The notes beneath the pieces were generated by a model. It was not told the origin of the DNA. It made no database searches and was given only the letters and a program-made list of their open reading frames with translations. Positions 33,117 to 41,615 of a stretch of DNA of 64,000 nucleotides are shown one piece after another. Source of the stretch: Salinibacterium sp. SWN248 (lineage in GTDB: Bacteria > Actinomycetota > Actinomycetes > Actinomycetales > Microbacteriaceae). Location of the stretch: positions 310,001-374,000 of the forward strand of contig NZ_JADYWW010000001.1 in assembly GCF_015864575.1 (NCBI RefSeq). Direction: 5' to 3'. Position numbers and translations under genes: made by a program. Within the stretch, counting starts at the first letter, position 1; each line of letters opens with the position of its first letter.

Positions 33117-34442
33117 ATGAAGACCAAGAGGTTCCTTTCCGCCAGTGCAGGAGTGGCCATAATTTCGGCCGCTGCACTCGTTCTATCCGGCTGTTCAGCT
33201 GACGGAGGCGCCACCGCCCCCGAGCAGACTGACTCGGGTGGAAAAATCACGGTGTGGGTTGATCCGCCCCGTGTTCCCGCCGCAGAAGCTTTCCAAGAGG
33301 CACACCCCGAGATCGAAATCGACGTTGTGCAGATCGATGGAACCGTTGGTGGCCAGACCGTGAAGCAGGCATTCGCCAACTTCGACTCCGCCGGCTCCGG
33401 ATGGCCTGACGCCATCTTCTTCCCCTCCAACGACGACATTGCGTGGGCAACTGGTGCTGCCAGCAACTACGCTGCCGACCTCACCGATCTGCTTCCCGAT
33501 GTCATCGATGGTTACGACCCCGCAGTGCTTTCGTTCTGCGACATCGATGGTCAGATCCGCTGCCTCCGCAACGACGCTGCACCCGACGTGTTCTGGTACA
33601 ACAAGGCCTTCTTCGACGAGAACGGCTACACGCTGCCCACCACGTGGGAAGGCTACGGCGACCTAGCTGTGGAGATTGCAGCAGACCACCCCGACAAGAT
33701 CAGCGGATTCCTCGGCGACGCCTACGCCGTCAACCGTTACCTTCAGGCCGCGGACTGCCCCACGAACGACCGTCTCTCAGAGTCGGAAGTTCACATCAAC
33801 CTCGATGACCCGAACTGTGTTCGCGCCAACGAACTGCTCACACAGATGTATGACGGTGGAGCACTCACCACACAGGGCATCTTCGACGGTGACGCCGCAG
33901 CAGCTGGCGTCAACCTCGTGATGAGCCCCGGTGCCGTCTGGTGGGGCAACTATCTCTTCCGCGACACCTGGAAGATTCCTGCCGGCGAGATGAGTGCAAG
34001 CGCACCGTTGACCTGGGAAGGCGAATCAAGCCCGACCGCCGGTAACGAAGGTGGCGGCCTCTGGGGCGTCTCCTCGCACATCACCGGAAAGCAGCTCGAA
34101 AACACGCTGACCTTCGCCACCTTCGTCGCGACTGACCCGGCATGGCAGGTTGAGCTCTCAACCGGTCTCCCCGGCTATGGCCCGATTCAGGATGCTTGGC
34201 TCGACAAGCTCGCAGAAGACGGCTACTTCGCTGATGTTTCCTCCGTGCAGCAGGCATTCAAGGATGCAGCGGCAGCAGTAGCGCCGTACTCCTACATGCT
34301 CTACGACACCGGTGCAGCCTGGACCGAAACGGTCAGCCCCACGCTGATCGCGGATGGATCCGTCAGCGATGCACTCAGCACCTTCGGTACTGAACTCGTC
34401 AACCGCGCCAACTCGGTCGGCTACACGGTCACCGCCGAATAG
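33117..34442 (+). CDS. Sugar ABC transporter substrate-binding lipoprotein
   Basis: This is a 441-residue type-I-cluster sugar receptor. A lipoprotein signal with lipobox LSGC (Cys at ~26) follows a hydrophobic stretch (AGVAIISAAALVL). The mature protein has GKITVWVDPPRVPAAEAFQE, DVFWYNKAFFDENGYTLPTTWEGY and VMSPGAVWWGNYLF. ATG 33117 has AAGGAG upstream. It is followed by two permease genes but no ATPase gene. It is expected to capture a deoxy sugar or oligosaccharide freed by the secreted rhamnosidase. Confidence 0.92.
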   Translation: MKTKRFLSASAGVAIISAAALVLSGCSADGGATAPEQTDSGGKITVWVDPPRVPAAEAFQEAHPEIEIDVVQIDGTVGGQTVKQAFANFDSAGSGWPDAIFFPSNDDIAWATGAASNYAADLTDLLPDVIDGYDPAVLSFCDIDGQIRCLRNDAAPDVFWYNKAFFDENGYTLPTTWEGYGDLAVEIAADHPDKISGFLGDAYAVNRYLQAADCPTNDRLSESEVHINLDDPNCVRANELLTQMYDGGALTTQGIFDGDAAAAGVNLVMSPGAVWWGNYLFRDTWKIPAGEMSASAPLTWEGESSPTAGNEGGGLWGVSSHITGKQLENTLTFATFVATDPAWQVELSTGLPGYGPIQDAWLDKLAEDGYFADVSSVQQAFKDAAAAVAPYSYMLYDTGAAWTETVSPTLIADGSVSDALSTFGTELVNRANSVGYTVTAE

Positions 34443-34467
34443 AAGTAACCAGCTAGGCACAGCAGGT

Positions 34468-34497
34468 GTGGGGGTTTCAGATCCTTGAGGCCCCCAC
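34468..34497 (+). terminator. Intercistronic hairpin after the receptor gene
   Basis: A 7-bp GC stem (GTGGGGG with CCCCCAC) is extended inside by TCA/TGA, with no T tract after it. Such hairpins between receptor and permease genes usually stabilise the receptor mRNA or attenuate downstream expression rather than ending transcription. Confidence 0.65.
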
Positions 34498-34534
34498 GCT
34501 CTGTTCCACTCCCGAACTCATAGGCGAGGACTAC

Positions 34535-35515
34535 ATGAGCAGCTCAACGCTAGCCACGAAAGGCACGGAGCCACCGGCCACCGGCCCCCGTGCATCCACC
34601 ACACCCCGGCGTCACCGTACACGCCACGCGGAATCACGCGGCGCCTGGATTCTGCTTGCCCCCTACCTCGCGCTGCTTCTTGTTGCCGCAGCGATCCCCA
34701 TTGGCTATGCCTTCTGGATCGCCCTGCAAAAAGCTCCAACACTCGTCGACCCCACCAGCGGATTCGGCGGCTTTGACTCGTTCATCACGGTAATCACCGA
34801 CTATCGGTTCTCCGGAACGTTCATCAACATCTTCTCCGTCATGATCGTGTGGTTGCCGCTCATGATGGTCGGCATCGTCGGCCTAGCCTTGCTGGTTCAT
34901 GCCAGCCCCGGCCGCTTCGGCGACACAATGCGGTTCTTCTACTTCATCCCGGGAGCGTTGAGCGGAATCGCGAACTTCGTGCTCTGGGTTTACCTCCTTC
35001 ACCCCACCCAGTCACCGCTCGCGCCGCTCTGGCAAGAAGTCGGGTTCGGGTCGCTGAAAGAGATCGTGACCGACGGCAACATGCCGATGATCCTCACCGG
35101 AATGTTGTTCTTCCAAGGTGTCGGAACCTGGATCATCGTCGTCAACGGTGGCCTCAACGGCATCCCTGACGAAATCTTTGAAGCCGCCAAGATCGACGGC
35201 GCGAGCGCCTGGGATCTGGCGTGGCACATCAAGCTTCCGCTCATCCGCCCCTGGATTGGCTACGCCGCCCTCATGAACCTTGCCTATGGATTCCAGCTCT
35301 TCTTGGAGCCCTACCTGCTGCGACAGATTTCGTCTGGCGCGATCGCCGGCGAATGGGCACCAACCCAATTGGGTTACGCCTTCGCTTTCACTAACCGAAA
35401 CTTCCCGGCCGCAGCAGCACTCTCCATCATTCTGCTCGTAATCACCCTCAGCATTGGAGTCGTCATCGTGATGAAGAGTGGACTCTTCGGCGACGAAAAG
35501 GAGAAGAAGCGATGA
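34535..35515 (+). CDS. Sugar ABC transporter permease (MalF-like)
   Basis: This is a 326-residue inner-membrane permease. A ~40-residue basic cytoplasmic N-terminus is followed by six hydrophobic segments. The EAA loop that contacts the ATPase reads EAAKIDGASAWDLAWHIKLP. The ATG at 34535 has GCGAGG upstream. The gene overlaps the next permease by 4 bp (ATGA). No ATP-binding subunit is encoded nearby, so a shared MsiK-type ATPase elsewhere is likely. Confidence 0.92.
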   Translation: MSSSTLATKGTEPPATGPRASTTPRRHRTRHAESRGAWILLAPYLALLLVAAAIPIGYAFWIALQKAPTLVDPTSGFGGFDSFITVITDYRFSGTFINIFSVMIVWLPLMMVGIVGLALLVHASPGRFGDTMRFFYFIPGALSGIANFVLWVYLLHPTQSPLAPLWQEVGFGSLKEIVTDGNMPMILTGMLFFQGVGTWIIVVNGGLNGIPDEIFEAAKIDGASAWDLAWHIKLPLIRPWIGYAALMNLAYGFQLFLEPYLLRQISSGAIAGEWAPTQLGYAFAFTNRNFPAAAALSIILLVITLSIGVVIVMKSGLFGDEKEKKR

Positions 35516-36441
35516 GCAACAGCGCTCCCGGCGTCGTCGGCGCCAAACACTGGACCGTCGGCCGAATTGCCCGCATCACCGTCATGGTGATCGTTGCTGC
35601 CGCCTTCATCCTTCCCATCATTGGCTTCATTGCGATGGCCTTCCGCAGCCAAGAGGGTGTCCTTGCGGGCACCGACGGATTCCTTGGTCTCGGCGGTGTC
35701 TCGTGGGACAACGTTGTGTTCAGTTGGAGCCAGATCAACGGCTTCGGCCCCGGTGATGGTGGCCTCTTCACCCGCTGGGTAGGAAACTCCCTCGTGATTG
35801 CCATCGTTGGTGGGGTGCTCGCCCTTATCGCGGCGCTTCCAGCGGGGTATGCGCTAGCGCGACTGCGATTCCGTGGCCGCAAGGTGCTGCTCTTCGCCAC
35901 CCTGCTCGCCATGGTGATGCCGAACACTGTTCTCGTCATCCCGCTGTTCCTCGAAGTGAACGCGATCGGAGCCGTCGGCCAGCTCTGGCCGGTCGCCGTC
36001 ATCATGGGCTTCTTCCCCTTCGGCACCTACCTCGTCTATATCCACTTCATGACGACCATGCCGCAAGAGCTCGTAGAAGCAGCCCGCATCGATGGCCTCA
36101 GCGAGATTTCTACCTTCTTCTACGTGGCACTGCCCATCTCGAAGCAAGTCGTCGCGCTCGTCGCGTTCTTCTCCTTCGTGGCCAACTGGACGAACTTCTT
36201 CCTGCCGCTGGCTCTACTAACCTCGAACCAGGAAAACAAGACGATTTCGATCGGCATCCAAGAGCTCATCGGCGCGAGCCCACTGTTCAATGCAACAGTG
36301 GCGGCCGGCCTCGACGTGAAGCTCTACATGCCCCAGCTCGCGCTCGCCACGTTCATCTCCATGATCCCGCTGCTGATCGTGTTCCTCACGGCCCAGCGTT
36401 TCCTGATGCGTGGACAAACCGTTGGTGCGGTGAAGGGATAA
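35512..36441 (+). CDS. Sugar ABC transporter permease (MalG-like)
   Basis: This is a 309-residue second permease with six membrane segments and the EAA loop EAARIDGLSEISTFFYVALP. A C-terminal cytoplasmic segment (TAQRFLMRGQTVGAVKG) is usual for MalG-like proteins. ATGA overlap with the upstream permease; the mutarotase gene begins 2 bp after it. Confidence 0.92.
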   Translation: MSNSAPGVVGAKHWTVGRIARITVMVIVAAAFILPIIGFIAMAFRSQEGVLAGTDGFLGLGGVSWDNVVFSWSQINGFGPGDGGLFTRWVGNSLVIAIVGGVLALIAALPAGYALARLRFRGRKVLLFATLLAMVMPNTVLVIPLFLEVNAIGAVGQLWPVAVIMGFFPFGTYLVYIHFMTTMPQELVEAARIDGLSEISTFFYVALPISKQVVALVAFFSFVANWTNFFLPLALLTSNQENKTISIGIQELIGASPLFNATVAAGLDVKLYMPQLALATFISMIPLLIVFLTAQRFLMRGQTVGAVKG

Positions 36442-36443
36442 CC

Positions 36444-36767
36444 ATGAAACGAGTAGCCCAGGTCATCGGCCTCCCACCCGAGAACCGCGACGAGTACGAG
36501 CGGTACCATGCCGCCGTGTGGCCAACGATTCTCGAACGACTCGCGGCCAGCAACATCCACAACTATTCGATCTATCGTCACGGCGACCTGCTGTTCTCGT
36601 ACTTCGAATACACGGGGGACGACTACGAAGCCGATCAGGCAGCGATTGCCGCGGACCCCGAGACGAAGCGGTGGTGGGCTCTTCAAGAACCGCTGCAGCA
36701 GCCTCTGGATGATCGTGCCGAAGGCGAGTGGTGGAAAGAGCTGCCCGAGGTCTTCCACGTTGACTAA
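36444..36767 (+). CDS. rhaM-like: L-rhamnose/L-fucose mutarotase (RhaM fold)
   Basis: This is a 107-residue ferredoxin-like protein of the RhaM family (DUF718): RVAQVIGLPPENRDEYERYHAAVWP with the active His, NYSIYRHGDLLFSYFEY with the Tyr, and a C-terminal WWKELPEVFHVD. The family interconverts anomers of L-rhamnose, and some members act on L-fucose. It follows the permease gene by 2 bp and precedes L-fuconate dehydratase, supplying the correct anomer to the aldose dehydrogenase. Confidence 0.92.
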   Translation: MKRVAQVIGLPPENRDEYERYHAAVWPTILERLAASNIHNYSIYRHGDLLFSYFEYTGDDYEADQAAIAADPETKRWWALQEPLQQPLDDRAEGEWWKELPEVFHVD

Positions 36768-36869
36768 CTGACCAGCCACCTAGCGATACCGCGCACCGCA
36801 GCGCACCAGATGCGCCTCACCCGCGCAGACATACCTCTTATTGGTTCTGAGCAAGGAGAACTCTTCAGC

Positions 36870-38186
36870 ATGACTACTATCACCAGCGTCGACGTCTATG
36901 ACGTGCGTTTTCCGACGTCGCTCACCGCCGACGGCTCAGACGCCATGAATAAGGATGGCGACTACTCGGCCGCCTACGTTGTACTCCGCACCGACGAAGA
37001 GGGCGTCGCGGGTTACGGCTTTACCTTCACGATTGGTCGAGGCAATGACATCTGTGCGCTCACTGCTGAGCAGCGGGCTGCACCGCTTGTTGGCCGGGAT
37101 GTCGATGAGATCGTCGGCGACCTCGGCGGCATTTACCGCGAGCTGAAGTCTGACTCGCAACTGCGCTGGCTTGGACCAGAAAAGGGTGTCGAGCACTTGG
37201 CGATGGCCGCCGTGATGAATGCCGTGTGGGATCTTGCTGCTCGCCGTGCGGGTAAGCCGCTGTGGCGTTTGCTTGCCGACATGACTCCTGAGCAGCTCGT
37301 CGACACCGCCGATTTTCAGTACCTCACCGACGCCCTCACTAAAGAGGAAGCGATCGCGATGCTTCACGAGCTCGCTCCCACCAAGGAGCAGCGCATCGCC
37401 GAACTCACCGAGTCGGGGTACCCCTGCTACACGACGAGTGCCGGCTGGTTGGGTTACTCCGACGAGAAGCTTCGCCGTCTCTGTCAGGAGGCTGTGGATG
37501 CTGGCTACCGCCACATCAAACTGAAGGTCGGCGCAAACCTTGACGAGGACATCCGTCGCTGCGGTATCGCTCGCGAAGTGATCGGTGCCGACGCGAAGCT
37601 CATGATCGACGCCAACCAGGTGTGGGATGTCAATGAGGCAATTGTCTGGGTGAAGGCGCTTGCCGAGTTCAACCCGCTGTGGATCGAAGAGCCGACGAGC
37701 CCGGATGACGTGCTCGGCCATGCCGCGATCCGTAAGGCTGTTGCTCCGATCGGTGTCGCCACGGGAGAGCACGGCATGAACCGTGTGCTCTTCAAGCAGA
37801 TGTTCCAGGCCGAAGCCATCGACTTCTGCCAGCTCGACTCTGCCCGCCTCGCGGGCCCGAACGAGATCATCGCCGTGTACCTGATGGCCAAGAAGTTTGG
37901 CGTTCCTGTCTGCCCGCACGCTGGTGGCGTTGGCCTCTGCGAGCTCGTGCAGCACCTCTCGATCTTCGACTACGTTGCCGTGTCAGGCACGCTCGAGAAC
38001 CGGGTAACCGAGTTCGTCGACCACCTGCACGAACACTTCGTTGACCCCTGCATCGTCGAGAACGGCGCCTACCGGGTGCCGATGGCACCGGGCTACTCGG
38101 CGCAGATGCACGAGTCGTCGGTCGCCGAGTTCTCGTTCCCCGCGGGGAGCTACTGGGTGGGTGTCGCTGCGGCTGTCGCGTCGTAG
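36870..38186 (+). CDS. fucD-like: L-fuconate dehydratase
   Basis: This is a 438-residue enolase-superfamily enzyme close to L-fuconate dehydratases. It has the long N-terminal capping domain with [19 protein letters not shown] and [17 protein letters not shown] as the KxK strand, metal ligands in [20 protein letters not shown] and GVATGEHG, and the catalytic His in [12 protein letters not shown]. The reaction is L-fuconate to 2-keto-3-deoxy-L-fuconate. The start at 36870 has AAGGAG upstream; the frame extends further but with no family match. It is last gene of the importer operon, with no separate operator seen in front of it. Confidence 0.92.
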   Translation: MTTITSVDVYDVRFPTSLTADGSDAMNKDGDYSAAYVVLRTDEEGVAGYGFTFTIGRGNDICALTAEQRAAPLVGRDVDEIVGDLGGIYRELKSDSQLRWLGPEKGVEHLAMAAVMNAVWDLAARRAGKPLWRLLADMTPEQLVDTADFQYLTDALTKEEAIAMLHELAPTKEQRIAELTESGYPCYTTSAGWLGYSDEKLRRLCQEAVDAGYRHIKLKVGANLDEDIRRCGIAREVIGADAKLMIDANQVWDVNEAIVWVKALAEFNPLWIEEPTSPDDVLGHAAIRKAVAPIGVATGEHGMNRVLFKQMFQAEAIDFCQLDSARLAGPNEIIAVYLMAKKFGVPVCPHAGGVGLCELVQHLSIFDYVAVSGTLENRVTEFVDHLHEHFVDPCIVENGAYRVPMAPGYSAQMHESSVAEFSFPAGSYWVGVAAAVAS

Positions 38187-38290
38187 TTGCGGGGGCGCCG
38201 CACGATCACACCGGAGACATCGTGCACGAGCGGGAGTTCGTACCGTCGGCTGCTGATCGTGTTGTAGCCCGCAGCAGCTTCACGCGTCTC

Positions 38291-38527
38291 TCACGCCTCG
38301 ACTCGGTTGTAGCCGTAAACCTGCATCCACCCGAGAGCGAGTCCACTCGCTATCGCAAGCGTGACTCCGACGGGATATGCGACGGGAATGCCTTGTGTGC
38401 CGATAACGATCAGAGTGAGCCCGACGGCGGAGAGAGCAACGCACACTGTGATGAATTGAACCGCGCTTCGATGAAGGCGTCGTGCGCTTGTTCCGGGCAC
38501 GAGCGGCATCCGTCGAGCTTCAAGCAT
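38291..38527 (-). CDS. Small membrane protein, two helices
   Basis: This 78-residue protein has two hydrophobic segments (FITVCVALSAVGLTLIVIG and VGVTLAIASGLALGWMQV) after a basic N-terminus (LEARRMPL, SARRLHRS). The ATG at 38527 overlaps the stop of the upstream gene as TGATG, which decides this start. No family recognised. Last gene of a four-gene overlapping operon. Confidence 0.65.
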   Translation of the reverse strand: MLEARRMPLVPGTSARRLHRSAVQFITVCVALSAVGLTLIVIGTQGIPVAYPVGVTLAIASGLALGWMQVYGYNRVEA

Positions 38528-38964
38528 CACACCCACGCTTTCCACGTGCGGATCACGCGAGAGGTGCGGCGCGCCATCCACTTGTCGAGCTCGGGGTCAG
38601 CGCCGGGCGCTCCGAGCAGCGTGGGGGAGAGGAAGCCGAGATACGGGCGCGTCTGGAGTTTCACCACTCCGAACTGCCCGAAGGCTTCAATCTGCTCCGC
38701 AATTTCGGCCACCTGGGCGTCGATGCCGCCGGGTTCGGTGTTGCTTTCGAAGACGAGATCGGGGCCGGCCTCAAGAACGTAGCCGCCGTCAGAAACCACG
38801 GTCACAGAGATGTCGACAGCGTCGGGCGTGGGTGGTGTGAAGTCAACCGTCGCCGTAAATGTGTTGAGAAATTGCGGATGCACGACGACCTCAATTGTCG
38901 GAAAGCGGGCGGCAATCCGCTCGGCCACCTTCTCGGCAACGGGTACTGCAATGTTCGTGGTCAC
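38527..38964 (-). CDS. Hypothetical protein, 145 residues
   Basis: A soluble, acidic alpha/beta protein of no family I recognise. It has an N-terminal helix (VAEKVAERIAARFPTIEVVV), beta strands (FTATVDFTPPTPDAVDISVTVV), then a helix-rich centre (IDAQVAEIAEQIEAFGQF) and a basic C-terminus ending in WKAWV. It overlaps both neighbours by 1-4 bp, so it is produced with them. Confidence 0.65.
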   Translation of the reverse strand: MTTNIAVPVAEKVAERIAARFPTIEVVVHPQFLNTFTATVDFTPPTPDAVDISVTVVSDGGYVLEAGPDLVFESNTEPGGIDAQVAEIAEQIEAFGQFGVVKLQTRPYLGFLSPTLLGAPGADPELDKWMARRTSRVIRTWKAWV

Positions 38965-39473
38965 TTCGGCAGCTCCGGTCCGTTAGGGATCAACTCGATT
39001 CGACCGCGACCCTGATGGCGGTCCCACGGAATCCACGTCGCTGAAATGCGAAGCACGCCCCGCCCACCATGACGCTCCCACCCCACTCGGGTTTTTAGGC
39101 CGCGCAGGTTCTGGGTCCCGTAGCCCGCTGGTCCGCCGACGCCATACTGGTACCGCACTAGGGCGTGCACGAGCTCCGGCAGTGTTGCATCGGCCGAAAC
39201 CTCTATTCCGCGCTGCTTCACCCAGTCATTGTTCAAGTAGCTGCGCAGTCGTTGTGCGAGCTCGGCGGGTTCCGGCTCACTGTTGACGTTCACTTCGATC
39301 GAGACGAGTTCCCCGTGGGCTGACAGGGTCAGCGTGCGGCCGAGTGCATCAAACCCCTCGTACTCTTCGTTGACAACGTCGATCGCTTCAACGGCAAGGC
39401 AGGCAGCTTCGATGGTGAGGAACATCGAAAGGTCACCGTTTTCATCGAGAACGATCGGAAGCGTTGCATCCAT
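38961..39473 (-). CDS. Hypothetical protein, ~170 residues
   Basis: Soluble protein of unknown family. The N-terminal half is alpha/beta (SMFLTIEAACLAVEAIDVV, then ELVSIEVNVNSEPEPAEL), and the C-terminal half is Gly/Arg-rich with GRGVLRISATWIPWDRHQGR. The start ATG at 39473 overlaps the upstream stop (TGATG); a GTG three bases earlier is possible. It ends in ATGA with the next gene. It shares no obvious repeat with its neighbours. Confidence 0.65.
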   Translation of the reverse strand: MDATLPIVLDENGDLSMFLTIEAACLAVEAIDVVNEEYEGFDALGRTLTLSAHGELVSIEVNVNSEPEPAELAQRLRSYLNNDWVKQRGIEVSADATLPELVHALVRYQYGVGGPAGYGTQNLRGLKTRVGWERHGGRGVLRISATWIPWDRHQGRGRIELIPNGPELPK

Positions 39474-40042
39474 CACGAGATCGCCTTGCCTGCACGCAGC
39501 AACTCAGACTTCTCGAAGTCGAGAGCGCGATCAAGACTCGCTAAGGCGCGACGCTGTGTGCGATCGAAGCGCAGGATGTCGCTGAGCCGGGGTTCTGGGC
39601 TGCCGAACTCGCCAAAATCCGCAGCCCCCTCCTGCCAAGTAATGAGGAAGGACTGAAGTGACTCCTGTGGGTCGTCTAGCTGGCCCCACATCTCGCGATA
39701 GCTGCTTACGATGAGAAAGCGGCAGACGCGCGCCGCTTCGGTGAAGTTGTGCAGGGTCACGTCCAGCAGTTCGACCTCAACTTCGTGTGCGTCGTCGCGG
39801 AAACTGAACGCTCTGCGCTCCTCCCGCTGGGATACGGTCACACCTTCTGCGAGACGCTGGAGTGTTATTCGAACCGCATCGGAAGCCGAAAACAGGCCTA
39901 CCTGAAACCCGACGCTCAGTACCTCCTCGGTGAGTAGCCTCGCCGGGAGAAAAGTCTCGGCAGGCATCACGCTCGGGCACACGAGCCCCACGGAAACACG
40001 CTGGTTGGTGAACCACTGCTCACGGGACTGCAGATCCTTCAC
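39473..40042 (-). CDS. Hypothetical protein, 189 residues
   Basis: First gene of the overlapping set. A soluble protein with a strand-rich N-terminal third, a helical centre (NFTEAARVCRFLIVSSYREMW) and an Arg/Asp-rich C-terminal helix (LSDILRFDRTQRRALASLDRALDF). GTG start at 40042 with GAGGGAG about 10 bp upstream. No family recognised. The set looks like a complex whose members are needed in fixed ratio, but that is inference from the overlaps. Confidence 0.6.
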   Translation of the reverse strand: MKDLQSREQWFTNQRVSVGLVCPSVMPAETFLPARLLTEEVLSVGFQVGLFSASDAVRITLQRLAEGVTVSQREERRAFSFRDDAHEVEVELLDVTLHNFTEAARVCRFLIVSSYREMWGQLDDPQESLQSFLITWQEGAADFGEFGSPEPRLSDILRFDRTQRRALASLDRALDFEKSELLRAGKAIS

Positions 40043-40132
40043 GTACCCGTCAGCTCCCTCGCAATTCCTGCGCGGTACAGGACACTGTCACGCTAGCGGT
40101 TGAGCACGTTCAATCGCTAGGGAAACTGAGCA

Positions 40133-40588
40133 TTAGTGGGCGCTTGTGCCTCTATTGGGGTGGGGGCTCACTGCGGTGCGCGAGGGAGCAATGAGCCAGA
40201 GACCAACGCTGAGTAGCGCAATGGGCGCAATGATAAGAGCGAGTAGGGCCCAAGCGGGAGCAACCTGCCATGCTGCTGGGAGGATCCAGAACTGGGCAGG
40301 CGTAAGGGCAAGAGTGCCGATTCCGACGCCAAAAAGGATGCGAAACCGCGAGGGGTCGGCTGCCCAGAAGCCCACGAGGCTGATTGACCACACGACGATG
40401 CCGATGACTGCGCCGATTGTTGAACCGGTCAGCACGAAGAGCACCGGATTGGTCGTCGTTGATGATGGTGCCGGAAGGAGGACACACACTAGGACGAAGA
40501 GTGCACCGATGGCTGCACCAGCGAAAGCGGCTAGCGCAGTTGCGCGAGAATCGCGAAGCCTGCCGGTGGTGGGGCTCTGTGGGTTCAT
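40133..40588 (-). CDS. Membrane protein, four helices
   Basis: This 151-residue protein has four hydrophobic segments (ALAAFAGAAIGALFVLVCVLL; VLTGSTIGAVIGIVVWSISL; a third around LFGVGIGTLALTPAQFWIL; and WALLALIIAPIALLSVGLWL). It has no conserved residues I can tie to a function. Its start overlaps the upstream membrane-protein gene by 4 bp (ATGA). It lies 90 bp from the four-gene unknown operon and may be co-transcribed with it. Confidence 0.65.
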   Translation of the reverse strand: MNPQSPTTGRLRDSRATALAAFAGAAIGALFVLVCVLLPAPSSTTTNPVLFVLTGSTIGAVIGIVVWSISLVGFWAADPSRFRILFGVGIGTLALTPAQFWILPAAWQVAPAWALLALIIAPIALLSVGLWLIAPSRTAVSPHPNRGTSAH

Positions 40589-41088
40589 CGCAGCTGCCGG
40601 GCGCCGAGGGAACGTCGTGGTGGCACGAGTCCGGAGGGCGCGGGCTTGCGTTCAGGGGGGAGGGCGCGCAGTCGCACCGACGAGTTAATGAAGTACCCAG
40701 CGATGAGCAGCGTCTGCAGCAGAGAGAGAATGTGCGCTACCCAAGCGATCAGCCCTACTGCGGGCTCAGCGACGAGAAGCCATACTTCGTACCCAGCGAG
40801 CCACATCTCGAGCGCTCCGAGAACGAACCCGGCGGTGGGGCGCGCAGTCGCGCGCCACCAGGGCCGAGGAGGAGTGATGGGCTCGGCGCGGCCGCGAAAG
40901 GTGCGCACCGCCACTACGAACGCAAGCGACGTGAAAGCGACGCCGAACAAGAGTGAGACGGCCGATGATGCTCCGACGGCATCCAGCAGAAGATAGCAAA
41001 GTTGAAGCAACGCTATTGCCGTGACAAAGAAGAGCAGCTTTGCCCACCACGCCATGAATCGCAGGGGATCGGTCGTGAAGCCGCTCAT
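40585..41088 (-). CDS. Membrane protein, ~167 residues
   Basis: An integral membrane protein with four hydrophobic stretches (KLLFFVTAIALLQLCYLLL; AVSLLFGVAFTSLAFVVAV; FVLGALEMWLAGYEVWLLV; IAWVAHILSLLQTLLIAGYF). It has a basic Pro-rich tail (PPERKPAPSGLVPPRRS). ATG 41088 (MSGFTTDPLRF) has GGAGGC ~10 bp upstream; a GTG at 41127 is the alternative. First gene of the pair with 40133-40588. Function unknown. Confidence 0.6.
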   Translation of the reverse strand: MSGFTTDPLRFMAWWAKLLFFVTAIALLQLCYLLLDAVGASSAVSLLFGVAFTSLAFVVAVRTFRGRAEPITPPRPWWRATARPTAGFVLGALEMWLAGYEVWLLVAEPAVGLIAWVAHILSLLQTLLIAGYFINSSVRLRALPPERKPAPSGLVPPRRSLGARQLR

Positions 41089-41310
41089 GCATTTTCGGGC
41101 CTCCCGCTCGGTGAATGTTGAGTTCACTTCGAAAGCTACACCAGTCGATGCACCTGGGGCACGTGCTCAACACCGTCAAGCGGGTAGACCACTTGGCGGT
41201 ACTGGCCCGGGGCGTTTGCGGCGAGCACAACTCTGAAGTGGGGCTGCATCCCTGTAGTTCCGCTGGATTTGGTTGGCGAAAACGGTCGCGTCACCCAACC
41301 GACACGCCGC

Positions 41311-41355
41311 GTACCCCCCAAAATGGGGGTACGCACCCACGGGGAGGGGGAGTAT
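41311..41355 (+). promoter_or_regulatory. Composite palindrome/G-block promoter element, copy 1
   Basis: A perfect 8-bp inverted repeat (GTACCCCC and GGGGGTAC around CAAAAT, 41311-41332) is followed at once by GCACCCACGGGG, then AGGGGGAGTAT ending at 41355. The same order of palindrome, CACCC block and GAGGGGGAGTAT occurs at 49556-49598 before the large secreted protein gene. It is probably an operator plus promoter for the polysaccharide locus. Confidence 0.65.
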
Positions 41356-41365
41356 CTTCACCACT

Positions 41366-41381
41366 ACCCCCTTTGGGGGGT
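41366..41381. promoter_or_regulatory. Second C-run/G-run palindrome
   Basis: ACCCCCTTTGGGGGGT is an inverted repeat of the same kind as the neighbouring element, 11 bp downstream of the AGTAT block. Two adjacent sites suggest cooperative binding of a regulator. Confidence 0.55.
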
Positions 41382-41615
41382 CAGAACGATCAGAGCAGTT
41401 TAACCAACCCGCCCCCGCAGTGCGTGCCGATTGGCACGCCATCCCGCAGCGCGCCCCCGCAGCGCTCCTATTAGCGTCCCCTCTAGGCCGACACCCGAAA
41501 TGTCGTGATCCCGATGCAAGCCATGATCGAATCTCCCCTGTCATCCGCCCAGCAGCTGCACCAACTTTCTGTGCAACGCCCGGAAATTCAGGCGTGCCAG
41601 ATCGGGAGTTGACCG

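Larger units (their letters stand above)
41089..41615. other. Long upstream region of the polysaccharide locus
   Basis: About 530 bp without a gene. It separates the unknown membrane genes from the initiating sugar transferase. It holds the GC palindromes listed separately at 41311-41381 and about 230 bp of apparently untranslated leader after them. Frames here are short and unlike proteins. Confidence 0.6.

Noticed and set aside
36936-37955. 339-residue open frame antisense to L-fuconate dehydratase
   Set aside because: It mirrors codon bias of the real gene; no recognisable domain or ribosome site.
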